In this document: in pieces, positions 43,281-54,858 of the stretch
How positions within the stretch are numbered: position 1 is the stretch's first letter
Layout: the number at the start of each line of letters is the position of its first letter
Assembly: GCF_900455735.1 (NCBI RefSeq)
Contig: NZ_UAUI01000003.1
Coordinates: forward strand, 62,001-126,000
Direction: 5' to 3'
Origin: Rhodococcus wratislaviensis
GTDB lineage: Bacteria > Actinomycetota > Actinomycetes > Mycobacteriales > Mycobacteriaceae
Length of the DNA stretch: 64,000 nt
Program-made: the position numbers and the translations under genes
The notes under the pieces: generated by a model
What the model was told of the DNA's origin: nothing
Databases searched by the model: none
The model's input: the letters and a program-made list of their open reading frames with translations, nothing else

Positions 43281-46258
43281 GGCTGCATCGACTCGAGGTC
43301 GAAGCCTTCGGGCCGTTCGCAGGATCGGTGGAAGTCGACTTCGATCGGCTCGGCGCGGACGGGCTCTTTCTGCTGCACGGTCACACCGGAGCCGGTAAGA
43401 CGACGGTCCTCGACGCGGTGGCGTTTGCGCTGTACGGCACGGTGCCCGGGGCGCGGAAGGACGGCAAACGCCTCCTGTCCGACCACGCGCCCGCCGGTTC
43501 GGTTCCGACGGTGACGCTCGAGGCGACGATCGCGGGCCGGCATCTGCGACTCGTCCGCAGCCCGGAGTTCGAGCGCCCCAAGCGCCGTGGGTCGGGCACC
43601 ATCAAGGAGAACGCGAAGGCCACACTGACCTGGCTGGACGGCCGCGGCGAAAACCTGTCACGGATCCCCGACATCGCCGACGAGGTCGGGCGGCTGATGG
43701 GCATGAGCGCCGACCAGTTCTTTCAGGTGGTCCTGCTGCCGCAGGGCGAGTTCGCGAAGTTTCTGCGCGCCGACACCGAGGAACGCGGTCAGCTCTTGGA
43801 GAGGCTGTTCGACACCACCCGATTCGGGACGGTGGAGGAGTGGTTCCTCGACCGCAGGCGCGCCAGCGCCCATGACCTGGACGAGCATCAACGGGCCATC
43901 GACGTTCTGCTGGCGAGGGTCGCGACGGCTGCGGGCATCGAAGGCGGCGCCGACGCCGATCCGGTGACCTGGGCCCACAAGCTCGAGGACGAGGCGCGCG
44001 AAACCCGCGACCTGGCCGCCGACGACCTGCAGAAAGCCAAGAGTCAGGCGAAGGTGGCTCGTGACGCGCTCACGGAGGCGCGCCGCGTCCTCGAACTGCA
44101 GACCCGCCGGCAACGAGCCGAGACGGAACTCGACGCCCACGCCGCGGGTGCCGAGCAGCGGGCGGTCCTCGCCGCCGAACTGGCGGATGCGCGCCGGGCC
44201 GAACCGGTCGCGACCGTGGCGCGCGACGCCGACGCCGCCCGCGCCAAGGCCGCGGCCGCCGCGCGGAACGTCGAGGCGATCACGGGCGGTCTGCGTTCGA
44301 CGGTGGGCGGCGCCGATCTCGTGGCGGAGTTGACCTGGCCTCCGACCGCTGACGAACGGGACCACATCCGGTCGAGTATCCGTGCCTGGCGTGACGAGAT
44401 CGTGCGCCTCGACGGGGCACTCACCGAATCCGTCGCCGCCGACCGGCTCGCCGTCGAAGTGGAGCGGCTGCGCGCCCGGCAGGTCGAACTCGCCGAGGCG
44501 GGTGACGCTCTGTCCCGGGAGCGGGAACAATTGCCTCTCGCTCTGCGGGAAGCGGAGAATGCCCTCGACTCGGCGCACAAGGCCCGCGCCGCACTGCCCG
44601 CCCTCGTCGATGCCCGGGACCGGGCAGCCGACGCTGCCTCGGCGGCGGCGGATCTCCGCACCCGCCGCACCGAACGGGATCGACTCGACCGCGGCGTGCT
44701 CGATGCCCGGCGAAAGCATCAGGACGCGCGGGAGCACTGGCTCGACCTGCTGCAACGCCGGATCGCGGGCATGGCCGCCGAACTGGCGGGCACGCTCGAG
44801 GACGGTGTCCCGTGCCAGGTGTGTGGTTCACCCGAGCACCCGCAGCCCGCCGAACCGTCCGAGCTGTCGGTCACGAAAGCCGACGAGGACAAGGCCCTCG
44901 ACGCGGAGCAGAAGGCCGCGGCAGCGCTGACGACCGCGACCGAGAAGCTGGGCGCGGTGGAGCGCGCGATAGACGTGCTCGTCCAGCGCGGCGGCGACGG
45001 TGACGCGGACGAACTCGCGCAGGCCCTCACCGCCGCGGAGACGGCGGTCGGGGAGGCGACCGCGCTGGGCGGTGAGGTCGAGCGCCGGTCCGCAACACTC
45101 ACCGAACTGCGGGACCGCGAGGCTCACCTGCAGGAACGGTTGCGGGACGTGGGCGTCGACGCCGCCACCGTCGCCGAGAGGATTGCGGCGAGTACGACGC
45201 AGCTCGGGGAGATCCGGGCCCGGGTGAGCGAGGCCGCAGGCGACGACCCGAGCGTGGAGGCTCGTCGCGCGCGACTAGACGCCCTTTCCGAATCCGCATC
45301 CGAGCTGCTCGACGCGCGGGACGCCGGTGCCGCAGCCGAGTCGGTGGCCCGTGAACTCGTGGCCAAGGCCGAAACACTCGCCGGGGACGCCGGATTCGAC
45401 GGCACTGCCGACGCCGTGACCGCGGTCCGGACGGCCGCCCGCCAGGGTGAGATCGAGGCCGTCCTCGCCGCGGCGCGGGACGCCGAGGTCGGGGCGCGCA
45501 GCGTGCTCGACGACCCCGAGGTCGTTGCCGTCGCCGAGGCGGAGCCCGTGGAATTGGCGTCCGTCCAGCACGCGCACGACGTGGCCGCGGAGGTGGTGAA
45601 CGTCGCCGTCGCGGCCGCATCCGACGCGGAGCGCCGCCTGCTCGATTTGGAACGGTTCGTCGGTCAGCTCGACAAGGCCGCCGAGGCGATTGCGCCGATG
45701 CAGGCCGCGCACGAGGAGCTGGCGGCGCTCGCCGAGGTGATCGCGGGCCGTGGCCAGAACGCCAGGAAGATGTCGCTGCGGTCGTATGTGCTGGCGGCCC
45801 GGCTGGAAGAGGTGGCGGTCTCGGCATCCGCGCGGCTCGGCCGGATGTCGGCGGGACGTTACGAGTTCGTCCACAGCGACGAGGCCGGTCCGCGGGGCCG
45901 CCGCGGTGGTCTGGGGCTGGACATCCGCGACGACTACACCGGGGTGGTGCGTTCGGCCAAGACCCTGTCCGGCGGTGAGTCGTTCCTGGCGTCGCTGTCG
46001 CTGGCGCTCGGTCTCGCCGACGTGGTTGCGGCGGAGTCGGGAGGCGTCGTCCTCGACACGATGTTCATCGACGAGGGATTCGGCACCCTCGACGCGGACA
46101 CCCTCGACTCGGTGATGGGTGTGCTCGACGAGCTTCGTGACGGCGGCCGGGTGGTCGGGATCGTCAGTCACGTCGACGAGATGCGTCAGCGAATCCCGAG
46201 CCGGCTGCACGTGATTCGCGGACGCACCGGCTCCACCGTGGAGGTCGTCGCCGGCTGA
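43277..46258 (+). CDS. sbcC: SMC-like ATPase SbcC (Rad50 family)
   Basis: 993 residues, ATPase partner of SbcD. Walker A GHTGAGKTT at about 35-43. Two long coiled coils flank the zinc hook VPCQVCGSPEH, with CxxC at 513-516. The ABC signature TLSGGESFLASLSLALG lies near 896, Walker B MFIDEGFGTLD near 927 and the switch His in VSHVDEM. The complex tethers and processes DNA ends and hairpins. It is coupled to sbcD by the ATGA overlap and converges on the AI-2E transporter gene, leaving 7 bases. Confidence 0.95.
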   Translation: MRLHRLEVEAFGPFAGSVEVDFDRLGADGLFLLHGHTGAGKTTVLDAVAFALYGTVPGARKDGKRLLSDHAPAGSVPTVTLEATIAGRHLRLVRSPEFERPKRRGSGTIKENAKATLTWLDGRGENLSRIPDIADEVGRLMGMSADQFFQVVLLPQGEFAKFLRADTEERGQLLERLFDTTRFGTVEEWFLDRRRASAHDLDEHQRAIDVLLARVATAAGIEGGADADPVTWAHKLEDEARETRDLAADDLQKAKSQAKVARDALTEARRVLELQTRRQRAETELDAHAAGAEQRAVLAAELADARRAEPVATVARDADAARAKAAAAARNVEAITGGLRSTVGGADLVAELTWPPTADERDHIRSSIRAWRDEIVRLDGALTESVAADRLAVEVERLRARQVELAEAGDALSREREQLPLALREAENALDSAHKARAALPALVDARDRAADAASAAADLRTRRTERDRLDRGVLDARRKHQDAREHWLDLLQRRIAGMAAELAGTLEDGVPCQVCGSPEHPQPAEPSELSVTKADEDKALDAEQKAAAALTTATEKLGAVERAIDVLVQRGGDGDADELAQALTAAETAVGEATALGGEVERRSATLTELRDREAHLQERLRDVGVDAATVAERIAASTTQLGEIRARVSEAAGDDPSVEARRARLDALSESASELLDARDAGAAAESVARELVAKAETLAGDAGFDGTADAVTAVRTAARQGEIEAVLAAARDAEVGARSVLDDPEVVAVAEAEPVELASVQHAHDVAAEVVNVAVAAASDAERRLLDLERFVGQLDKAAEAIAPMQAAHEELAALAEVIAGRGQNARKMSLRSYVLAARLEEVAVSASARLGRMSAGRYEFVHSDEAGPRGRRGGLGLDIRDDYTGVVRSAKTLSGGESFLASLSLALGLADVVAAESGGVVLDTMFIDEGFGTLDADTLDSVMGVLDELRDGGRVVGIVSHVDEMRQRIPSRLHVIRGRTGSTVEVVAG

Positions 46259-46265
46259 CCGCCGC

Positions 46266-47477
46266 TCAGTCCGCCTTGGGTGCGACGGCGGCCTGATCGA
46301 CGGTGACGCCCTCCCGTTCGGCGTCGTCGAGGTCTTCGTTCGCGGCGACGGCGTCGGCGATGTTGCTTTCGGCGCTGTGCTCGTCGATCTGCTCACCGAT
46401 GTAGCGCACCACCACGGCGGCGACGGCGGCGGCGGGCACCGCGAGGAAGGCGCCGACGATCCCGAACACGGAGCCACCGGCGGTGACGGCCAGCAGAACC
46501 ACGACGGCGTGCAGTTTCATGCTCTTGCTCTGGAGAACGGGCTGGAGCACGTTGCCCTCGATCTGCTGCACCACGAGGATGATGATCAGCACGATCACCG
46601 CGGTGGTGAGACCGTTGGCCACCAACGCGACGAGCACAGCGAGAGCGCCGGCGACGAACGCACCGACGATCGGGATGAAGCCACCGATGAACGTCAGGAT
46701 CGCGAGGACCGGTGCCAGAGGCACACCGAGAATCAGCAGTCCGGCGCCGATGAAGACGGCGTCGATGAGGCTGACCAGTGCCTGCGTCCTGATGAACCCG
46801 CCGAGCGTGTCCCACATGCGTCCCAGCACCACTTCGAGGTGACGGCCGGCGCGGCCGCCGCTGACGGAGTGCAGCCACGGGATGAACCGCGGACCGTCCT
46901 TGATGAAGAAGAACGACAGCACCAGCACGAGGCCGAGCGTGATCAGCAGGGAGCTGGCGGTGCTGACCCCGGTGAACACACCGGATGCGATGACCGTTCC
47001 ACTCTCCTGGACCTTCACGATGATGGTGTGGATGCCCTGGTCGATCTGATCGTCCTGCAGGTTGATCGGCGGACCCTTCAACCAGTCCTGCACCTGGTTG
47101 ATGCCCTGGGTGGCCTTGTTGGCCAGCTCGGGGGCCTGGCTCACGACGGACGGCACGATGCCCGCGATGATTCCGGCCACGACGGCGATGAACACGACGA
47201 GGGACGTCGCGGCGGCCGCCGCCGGTGGGATGCGCCGCCTCGTCATCGCCCGCGTCGGCGGCCACAGCACCGTGCACACCACGACGGCCAGGAGCACGGG
47301 GAGGACGATCACCCACAGCTTTTCGATGATCCACCCGAACAACAAGGCACCCAGCGAGATGGCCACGAGGACCAGCGACCATTTGGCCACCCACATCGCA
47401 CCCACCCCGATGAGATGCCCGCGGTCCGGTTTCGTGACTGTGCTCCCGGACGGCGCCGGGGCTTCCTTCTCCGTCAC
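46266..47477 (-). CDS. AI-2E family transporter (Rv1101c-like)
   Basis: 403 residues with about eight membrane helices: an N-terminal pair (VLVAISLGALLFGWIIEKLW, VLLAVVVCTVLWPP), a long soluble loop, and a C-terminal block including TFIGGFIPIVGAFVAGALAV and the conserved Gly/Pro motif. These permease-like proteins export small molecules or act in sodium/proton exchange; a role in quorum signalling should not be assumed. GGAGG precedes the GTG start by 7 bases. The M. tuberculosis relative sits near glpX, so the gene has moved relative to that order. Confidence 0.85.
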   Translation of the reverse strand: MTEKEAPAPSGSTVTKPDRGHLIGVGAMWVAKWSLVLVAISLGALLFGWIIEKLWVIVLPVLLAVVVCTVLWPPTRAMTRRRIPPAAAAATSLVVFIAVVAGIIAGIVPSVVSQAPELANKATQGINQVQDWLKGPPINLQDDQIDQGIHTIIVKVQESGTVIASGVFTGVSTASSLLITLGLVLVLSFFFIKDGPRFIPWLHSVSGGRAGRHLEVVLGRMWDTLGGFIRTQALVSLIDAVFIGAGLLILGVPLAPVLAILTFIGGFIPIVGAFVAGALAVLVALVANGLTTAVIVLIIILVVQQIEGNVLQPVLQSKSMKLHAVVVLLAVTAGGSVFGIVGAFLAVPAAAVAAVVVRYIGEQIDEHSAESNIADAVAANEDLDDAEREGVTVDQAAVAPKAD

Positions 47478-47512
47478 AGATGGTCCTCCCTCACCGTGTC
47501 TGCTCAGCCGAT

Positions 47513-47529
47513 CAGTACTGACAGTACTG
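47513..47529. promoter_or_regulatory. CAGTACTG-A-CAGTACTG dyad upstream of the AI-2E transporter gene
   Basis: Two CAGTACTG octamers (each self-complementary) separated by one base, 36 bp upstream of the transporter start codon. The arrangement fits an operator for a dimeric regulator. Confidence 0.4.
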
Positions 47530-47555
47530 GGGGACGCCGGGACGGGTCGGTGAGG

Positions 47556-47739
47556 TCAGCAGCAGCGGGCACCCGGGTTCGTGTCGGCGTCCGCGTAGCG
47601 CGCCTTCCAGTACTCGCGCTCGGTCGGCACCTCGGCGTCCGGATGGTTCCGGCGAAGGTGTTCGACGTATCTGCTGTAGTCGTGGTCGCCCATCAGCGAC
47701 CCGGTCCACCACCAGGCGGTCCGGACGGCCCCCACGACC

Positions 47740-47750
<11 letters not shown>
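47556..47750 (-). CDS. YbdD/YjiX family protein, CstA partner
   Basis: 64 residues. The family pattern is complete: WWWTGSLMGDHDYSRYVEH, PTEREYWKARY and the C-terminal GARCC with paired cysteines. YbdD/YjiX proteins are nearly always next to cstA and help carbon-starvation transport, perhaps as a subunit. The ATG at 47750 overlaps the end of cstA by 11 bases in another frame (the cstA stop lies at 47740), so translation is coupled. AGGG lies 9 bases upstream. Confidence 0.88.
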
Positions 47751-50043
<2,293 letters not shown>

Positions 50044-50169
50044 CGCGAACTCCTTCCCAGCGCCCCCGTCGTCATTGTGTGCCAGGGGTGACGCCGTCGA
50101 CAGTTGCCACATCTTTTGTGGCCCCCGTCACCCTATTGTGCCGACGTTCGGTTCGACGAAAAAACGACG

Positions 50170-51768
50170 TCAGAAGCGAGACGAATCGGCGTCGATCCAG
50201 TCGGTGAGCCAATCCGAGGGCGGATCCTCGAGCAGTTCACCGGGCATCAGCCACTCGTACAGTTCCGCATAGGTGCGGGTGGTGACGCCGTCGATCCGCC
50301 GGTTGAGCATCGCCGGTGTCAGTTGGTCGAAGCTGTCGAGACCCATCGATGCCACCATCTGCTGGGCGCCGGCCACCGTCGACTTCTGGAACCGGAACAC
50401 CCTGGCCGCCTTGTCGGGGACGTCGAGTGCGCGGGTTCGCGCCGGGTCCTGCGTCGTCACCCCGACGGGGCAGCGGTTGGTGTGGCACATCTGCGCCTGG
50501 ATGCACCCGACGGCGAACATCATCGCGCGGGCGGCCAGTGTGAAGTCGGCGCCCTGGATGATCCGTTTGACGATGTCGGATGCGCTGGCGACCTTCCCGG
50601 ACGCGCCGATCTTGATGCGGTTCCGCAGTCCGGCGCCGGTGAGCGCGTTGTGCACGAGCATCAGCCCCTCGGTCAGGGGCATGCCCATGTTGTCCTCGAA
50701 TTCCACTGGACCGGCCCCGGTTCCGCCCTCGGAGCCGTCGACGATGACGAAGTCCGGGGTGACGTCGCGTTCGAGCATCGCCTTGCAGATGCCGAGGAAC
50801 TCGGTGCGCGATCCGACGCACAATTTGAACCCGACGGGTTTGCCGCCGGAGAGCTTTCGCAGGGTGACGATGAAGTCGATCAGCTCGTTCGGGGTGGAGA
50901 ACGCGGTGTGCGAGGGCGGGGAGATCACCGTCTGTCCGGCCGGCACGCCGCGGGTCTCGGCGATCTCCCGTGACACCTTCGCTCCGGGCAGCACACCGCC
51001 GAGCCCGGGTTTCGCGCCCTGCGACAGCTTGATCGAGATGGCCTTCACCTGGTCTGAGGCCGCGTGTTCGGCGAACTTGCCGGGGTCGAAGTGGCCGTCG
51101 TCCGTCCGGCAGCCGAAGTAGCCGGACGCGATCTCCCAGATCAGGTCGCCGCCGTGTTTGCGGTGGTACGGGCTGATCGCGCCTTCGCCGGTGTCGTGGG
51201 CGAACCCGCCGCGTGCGGCCCCGGCGTTGAGGGCTTCGATGGCGTTGGCGGAGAGCGAGCCGAAGCTCATCGCCGACACGTTGAGAAGCGCGATGTCGTA
51301 GGGCCGTTCGCAGTCGGGGCCGCCGAGGCGGACGGTCGGCGGCTCGGGCGGCGCCATCCGGGCGCGCAGCGAATGGGCCATGAACTCGTAGCCGACGGCG
51401 TGCACGTCCCGTTCGGTGCCGAACGGTTCCTCGGCGAGGGTGCCCTTGGCGCGCTCGTAGACGAGGTCGCGGGTGTCGCGGTCGAAGGGCGTTCCATCCG
51501 TGGACGATTCGATGAAGTACTGCTGGATCTCGGGGCGGATCTTCTCGAGCAGGAACCGTGCGTGCCCCAGCACCGGGTAGTTCCGCAGAATGCTGTGCCG
51601 CCGTTGCAGCAGATCCCACGTCCCCAGGGCTGCGAGCGCGAGAACGACGACCGCGGCGAACCACCACCCGGTCGCCACACCGAGGGTCAGGGCGAGAGCG
51701 CCCAGTCCGAGGATCCATATCGCGAGGACGATCAACCAGCGGGTCACTCGCTGAGAGTAGAACCTCAC
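50170..51768 (-). CDS. FMN-binding glutamate synthase-like membrane protein
   Basis: About 532 residues. Two N-terminal membrane helices (WLIVLAIWILGLGALALTLG, WWFAAVVVLALAALG), then a GltB-type FMN barrel: SFGSLSANAIEALN, GDLIWEIASGYFGCR, KLSQGAKPGLGGVLPG, VDGSEGGTGAGP and the iron-sulfur cysteines in CIQAQMCHTNRCPVG. It lacks the amidotransferase domain, so it is not a complete glutamate synthase. Related stand-alone proteins are of unknown substrate. The start is uncertain: the GTG at 51768 lies in the palindromic repeat, and a second GTG at 51747 would still keep both helices. Confidence 0.85.
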   Translation of the reverse strand: MRFYSQRVTRWLIVLAIWILGLGALALTLGVATGWWFAAVVVLALAALGTWDLLQRRHSILRNYPVLGHARFLLEKIRPEIQQYFIESSTDGTPFDRDTRDLVYERAKGTLAEEPFGTERDVHAVGYEFMAHSLRARMAPPEPPTVRLGGPDCERPYDIALLNVSAMSFGSLSANAIEALNAGAARGGFAHDTGEGAISPYHRKHGGDLIWEIASGYFGCRTDDGHFDPGKFAEHAASDQVKAISIKLSQGAKPGLGGVLPGAKVSREIAETRGVPAGQTVISPPSHTAFSTPNELIDFIVTLRKLSGGKPVGFKLCVGSRTEFLGICKAMLERDVTPDFVIVDGSEGGTGAGPVEFEDNMGMPLTEGLMLVHNALTGAGLRNRIKIGASGKVASASDIVKRIIQGADFTLAARAMMFAVGCIQAQMCHTNRCPVGVTTQDPARTRALDVPDKAARVFRFQKSTVAGAQQMVASMGLDSFDQLTPAMLNRRIDGVTTRTYAELYEWLMPGELLEDPPSDWLTDWIDADSSRF

Positions 51769-51808
51769 GTGAGTGCCGACGCGTACTCCGGCGCACTTTC
51801 CCACTCAC
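51769..51808. repeat. GTGAGTGG palindrome, degenerate copy 6
   Basis: GTGAGTG and CACTCAC end arms enclose a poorly matched centre (CCGACGCGTACTCCGGCGCACTTTC partly pairs). Unlike other copies it lies in a divergent gap, directly against the GTG start of the GltB-like gene. Confidence 0.6.
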
Positions 51809-51866
51809 ATGGGGAGGCAGGTGGAATAGTGGACGCACGAGGTCAGCTGCCACGACAGGGGGAGTC

Positions 51867-52280
51867 ATGTCGGAGTCACCGAGCAATCCGGAATCGTCGA
51901 GTAATCCGGTGCCGCCGAAGCCCGGCGACACGGGTGCGTTCGGCTACCAGTACCCGACGCAGCAACAGCAGCCGGCGCAGTCGCAGCCGTACCCGGGGCA
52001 GTACGGCCCGCCGCCGCTGCCGCCCTCGAACGCCGGGTGGGCGGTGGCCGCCGTCCTCTTCTTCTGGCCGCTCGCGTTCGCGGCGTTCAACCACGTCCAC
52101 GACGTCTACCCGAAGTGGGCGATGGGCGACTACCAGGGCGCCCAGTACGCGTCGGACCGTGCCAAGGCACTCGGCAAGATCGCCCTGTGGATCTGGGTGG
52201 CGCTGATCGTCGTCTTCGTCGTCGGGTACGCCATCCTGATCATCGCGCTCGTCGCGAACAGCGATACCTCCAGCTGGTGA
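51867..52280 (+). CDS. CD225/dispanin family membrane protein
   Basis: 137 residues. A long Pro/Gln/Tyr-rich N-terminal part (YPTQQQQPAQSQPYPGQYG) and two membrane helices: AGWAVAAVLFFWPLAFAAFN, then a loop with VYPKWAMGDYQGAQYASDRAKA, then IWVALIVVFVVGYAILIIAL. This is the dispanin layout, also found in eukaryotic IFITM proteins, where the first helix region is re-entrant. Bacterial function is unknown. GGGGGAG lies 3 bases before the ATG. Confidence 0.85.
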   Translation: MSESPSNPESSSNPVPPKPGDTGAFGYQYPTQQQQPAQSQPYPGQYGPPPLPPSNAGWAVAAVLFFWPLAFAAFNHVHDVYPKWAMGDYQGAQYASDRAKALGKIALWIWVALIVVFVVGYAILIIALVANSDTSSW

Positions 52281-52312
52281 GGCCGATGGTCGTTGATCGG
52301 TCGCCGACGCCG

Positions 52313-52318
52313 TAGAAT
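52313..52318 (+). promoter_or_regulatory. -10 element of ychF, nearly leaderless
   Basis: TAGAAT ends 9 bases before the ychF GTG, leaving room for at most one to three untranslated bases. It lies inside a GGTCGTTG/CAACGACC inverted repeat (52288-52327) that reaches the start codon. Confidence 0.5.
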
Positions 52319-52327
52319 CCAACGACC

Positions 52328-53407
52328 GTGAGCCTTACCCTCGGAATCGTCGGACTGCCCAACGTCGGCAAGTCCACCTTGTTCAACGCGCTGACCAACA
52401 ACGACGTGCTGGCCGCGAACTACCCGTTCGCGACCATCGAACCCAACGTCGGCCTGGTCGAACTGCCGGATCCGCGGCTGTCCGAGCTCGCCCGGATCTT
52501 CGGTTCCGAGCGCATCCTGCCCGCCACGGTGTCGTTCGTCGACATCGCCGGCATCGTCAAGGGTGCCTCCGAGGGCGCCGGCCTCGGCAACAAGTTCCTC
52601 GCCAACATCCGCGAGGCCGACGCCATCTGTCAGGTGGTTCGCGTGTTCAACGACGACGACGTCGTGCACGTCGACGGCCGCGTGGACCCGGCATCCGACA
52701 TCGAGGTGATCGAGACCGAGCTCGTCATCGCCGACATGCAGACGCTGGAGAAGGCGCTGCCGCGTCTGGAGAAGGAAGCGAAGAAGAACAAGGAACTCAA
52801 GCCCATCCACGAGGAGGCGCTGAAGGCGCAGGAAGTCCTCGACGAGGGCAACACCCTGTTCAGCGCGAAGGACAAGCTGGACTTCGCGCTGCTGCGCGAG
52901 CTGAGCCTGCTCACCACCAAGCCGTTCCTGTACGTGTTCAACGCCGACGAGGCCGTGCTCACCGACGAAGCGAAGGTCGCCGAACTGCGCGCCTCCGTCG
53001 CCCCCGCGGACGCCGTGTTCCTCGACGCCAAGGTCGAGCAGGAGCTGCTCGAACTGGACGAAGAGGACCGGCAGGAGATGCTCGACTCGATCGGACAGTC
53101 CGAGCCCGGCCTGCACGCACTCGCCCGCACCGGCTTCCACACCCTCGGCCTGCAGACCTACCTCACCGCGGGCCCCAAGGAATCGCGCGCCTGGACCATC
53201 CACAAGGGCGACACCGCCCCGCAGGCTGCCGGCGTCATCCACACCGACTTCGAGCGCGGCTTCATCAAGGCCGAAATCGTCTCCTTCGACGACCTCGTCG
53301 CCGCCGGATCCATGGCCGCAGCCAAGGCCGCGGGCAAGGTCCGCATGGAGGGCAAGGACTACACCATGGCCGACGGCGACGTGGTGGAGTTCCGCTTCAA
53401 CGTCTGA
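52328..53407 (+). CDS. ychF: Redox-regulated ATPase YchF (Obg family)
   Basis: 359 residues. P-loop [14 protein letters not shown] at the N terminus, switch region [18 protein letters not shown], the NADE replacing NKxD near [11 protein letters not shown] (the reason YchF prefers ATP over GTP), and a C-terminal TGS domain ending [19 protein letters not shown]. It binds ribosomes and is linked to oxidative stress and start-codon choice. In M. tuberculosis the equivalent (Rv1112) closes the same gene block. It converges on the MFS gene, overlapping by 11 bases. Confidence 0.95.
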   Translation: MSLTLGIVGLPNVGKSTLFNALTNNDVLAANYPFATIEPNVGLVELPDPRLSELARIFGSERILPATVSFVDIAGIVKGASEGAGLGNKFLANIREADAICQVVRVFNDDDVVHVDGRVDPASDIEVIETELVIADMQTLEKALPRLEKEAKKNKELKPIHEEALKAQEVLDEGNTLFSAKDKLDFALLRELSLLTTKPFLYVFNADEAVLTDEAKVAELRASVAPADAVFLDAKVEQELLELDEEDRQEMLDSIGQSEPGLHALARTGFHTLGLQTYLTAGPKESRAWTIHKGDTAPQAAGVIHTDFERGFIKAEIVSFDDLVAAGSMAAAKAAGKVRMEGKDYTMADGDVVEFRFNV

Positions 53408-54797
53408 CGGCTGCGCCCCGCACGAGCAATCCGACGACTCCTGCGCCGACGAGTGAGATCAACCCCGTGGTGACGGCCGCATGGTTCCAGCCCGACACCA
53501 TGCCGTCGACGGTGCCTGCCGGGTCGAGGGCGATGATGCTGACGACGGTGACGCCGATGGACGAGCCGAGGTAGCGGGCGGTGTTGTTGGCGCCGCTGCC
53601 GAGTCCGCCCTGGTCGGCGGGCACGCTGGCGACGGCTTGGCGGCCGAGGCCGGCGTTGAGCAGCCCGCTGGCGACGCCGGCGAGCAGCAGTCCCGGGACG
53701 AGGCGCAGCAGGGACGAGTCGGGGGAGAGGCCTGTCATCGTGAGCATGGCGACGCCGACGCCGGCGAGTCCGATGACGAGTTGCGGCGACCCGGCCAGCC
53801 GGGCGGGGAGTCGGCGGGCGAGCAGCGACGCCACGACACTCGTGCCCGACCACAGGGCGATCACGCCGGCCGCGGCCAGCGTGCTGACGTGCATCGTCTT
53901 GACCAGGAACGTGCACGCGAACGACATCAGGCCGATGATGCCGGCCCCGGTCGCGAGGGCCGCGAGGGTGGCGGCCAGGAAGTCGCGTCGACGGAACAAC
54001 GCGAGGTCGAGCATCGGGAACGGTCGCCGCCGCTCGACCGCGACGAAGGCGAGGGTGAACACGGCTGCGCCGACACCGCAGAGCACGGTGGCGGCGGTGT
54101 TCCCCTGCCTGCCCTCGACGAGTGCGACGAGCACCAGGACCATCGCGGCGCACAGCGTGACCGCTCCCGGAACGTCGATCCGCTTCGGGACGGCGGAGCG
54201 TGATTCCGCCAGTGCACGTGTCGCGACCTGTCCGATCACGAGTGACGCGACGGCGAGTGCCCAGTACAAGCCGCGCCACCACCCGGCGAGGTCGAGGAGG
54301 CCCGCGAGGACGGGGCCGACGGCGATGCCGGCGCCGACGCTCGCGCCCCAGATCCCGCTCGCCGTCGCCCGCGCCGCCGGCGTGGTGAAGGCGTGTGCGA
54401 CGGCGCCGAGGCTGGCCGCGATCAATGCCGCGCCCGCAACTCCCTGGATCAGTCGCCCGACGATGAACAGGACGGGTTCCTGACTGACCGCGCCGACCAC
54501 GGCGCCCACCGCGAGAAGCCAGGCGCCCCAGTGGAACACCCGGCGCCTGCCGTAGTCGTCGGCGAGTGCGCCCGCGGTCAGCAGGACCGCGGCGAGGCCC
54601 ACGCTCATCGAACTGAGAATCCACGTCTGCGCTGCCGGGCCTGCCGAGAGAGCCGCGGCAACGGTGGGCATGTTGCCCAGCGGGGCGCAGAACGCGACCA
54701 GGGCGACGAACGTCCCGAGCGATGCGACGGACAGTGTGGTCCCCGGGCGGGGCGAGCGTGCGCGAATCGGTGGGGCAAGCGCGGTTGGTCTGTTCAC
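53397..54797 (-). CDS. MFS drug-type efflux transporter (DHA2-like)
   Basis: 466 residues with about 14 membrane helices. The loop 2-3 motif GALADDYGRRRVF (motif A) and the motif C region GPVLAGLLDLAGWWRGLYW mark a proton-driven exporter. Substrate unknown. The GTG at 54797 has no ribosome binding site; on its strand TAAGTT is followed by seven bases and then the start, so it is leaderless. It shares a promoter region with an HxlR-type regulator, which presumably represses it. The stop overlaps the ychF end. Confidence 0.88.
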   Translation of the reverse strand: MNRPTALAPPIRARSPRPGTTLSVASLGTFVALVAFCAPLGNMPTVAAALSAGPAAQTWILSSMSVGLAAVLLTAGALADDYGRRRVFHWGAWLLAVGAVVGAVSQEPVLFIVGRLIQGVAGAALIAASLGAVAHAFTTPAARATASGIWGASVGAGIAVGPVLAGLLDLAGWWRGLYWALAVASLVIGQVATRALAESRSAVPKRIDVPGAVTLCAAMVLVLVALVEGRQGNTAATVLCGVGAAVFTLAFVAVERRRPFPMLDLALFRRRDFLAATLAALATGAGIIGLMSFACTFLVKTMHVSTLAAAGVIALWSGTSVVASLLARRLPARLAGSPQLVIGLAGVGVAMLTMTGLSPDSSLLRLVPGLLLAGVASGLLNAGLGRQAVASVPADQGGLGSGANNTARYLGSSIGVTVVSIIALDPAGTVDGMVSGWNHAAVTTGLISLVGAGVVGLLVRGAAVRR

Positions 54798-54802
54798 AAG
54801 AC
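54788..54802. promoter_or_regulatory. HxlR operator candidate 1
   Basis: GTCT-GTTCACA-AGAC dyad covering the transcription and translation start of the MFS gene. The identical layout recurs at 54822. Confidence 0.65.
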
Positions 54803-54804
54803 TG

Positions 54805-54810
54805 AACTTA
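54805..54810 (-). promoter_or_regulatory. -10 element of the MFS gene
   Basis: TAAGTT on the minus strand, seven bases before the GTG start codon. Confidence 0.5.
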
Positions 54811-54821
54811 GAACTAATTTG

Positions 54822-54836
54822 GTCTGGTGACAAGAC
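54822..54836. promoter_or_regulatory. HxlR operator candidate 2
   Basis: GTCT-GGTGACA-AGAC dyad, 34 bp from candidate 1 centre to centre. It covers the -35 regions expected for both divergent promoters. Confidence 0.65.
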
Positions 54837-54846
54837 TGAGGTGCGA

Positions 54847-54852
54847 TAGCAT
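54847..54852 (+). promoter_or_regulatory. -10 element of the HxlR gene
   Basis: TAGCAT ends six bases before the GTG at 54859. Confidence 0.5.
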
Positions 54853-54858
54853 GTGGGC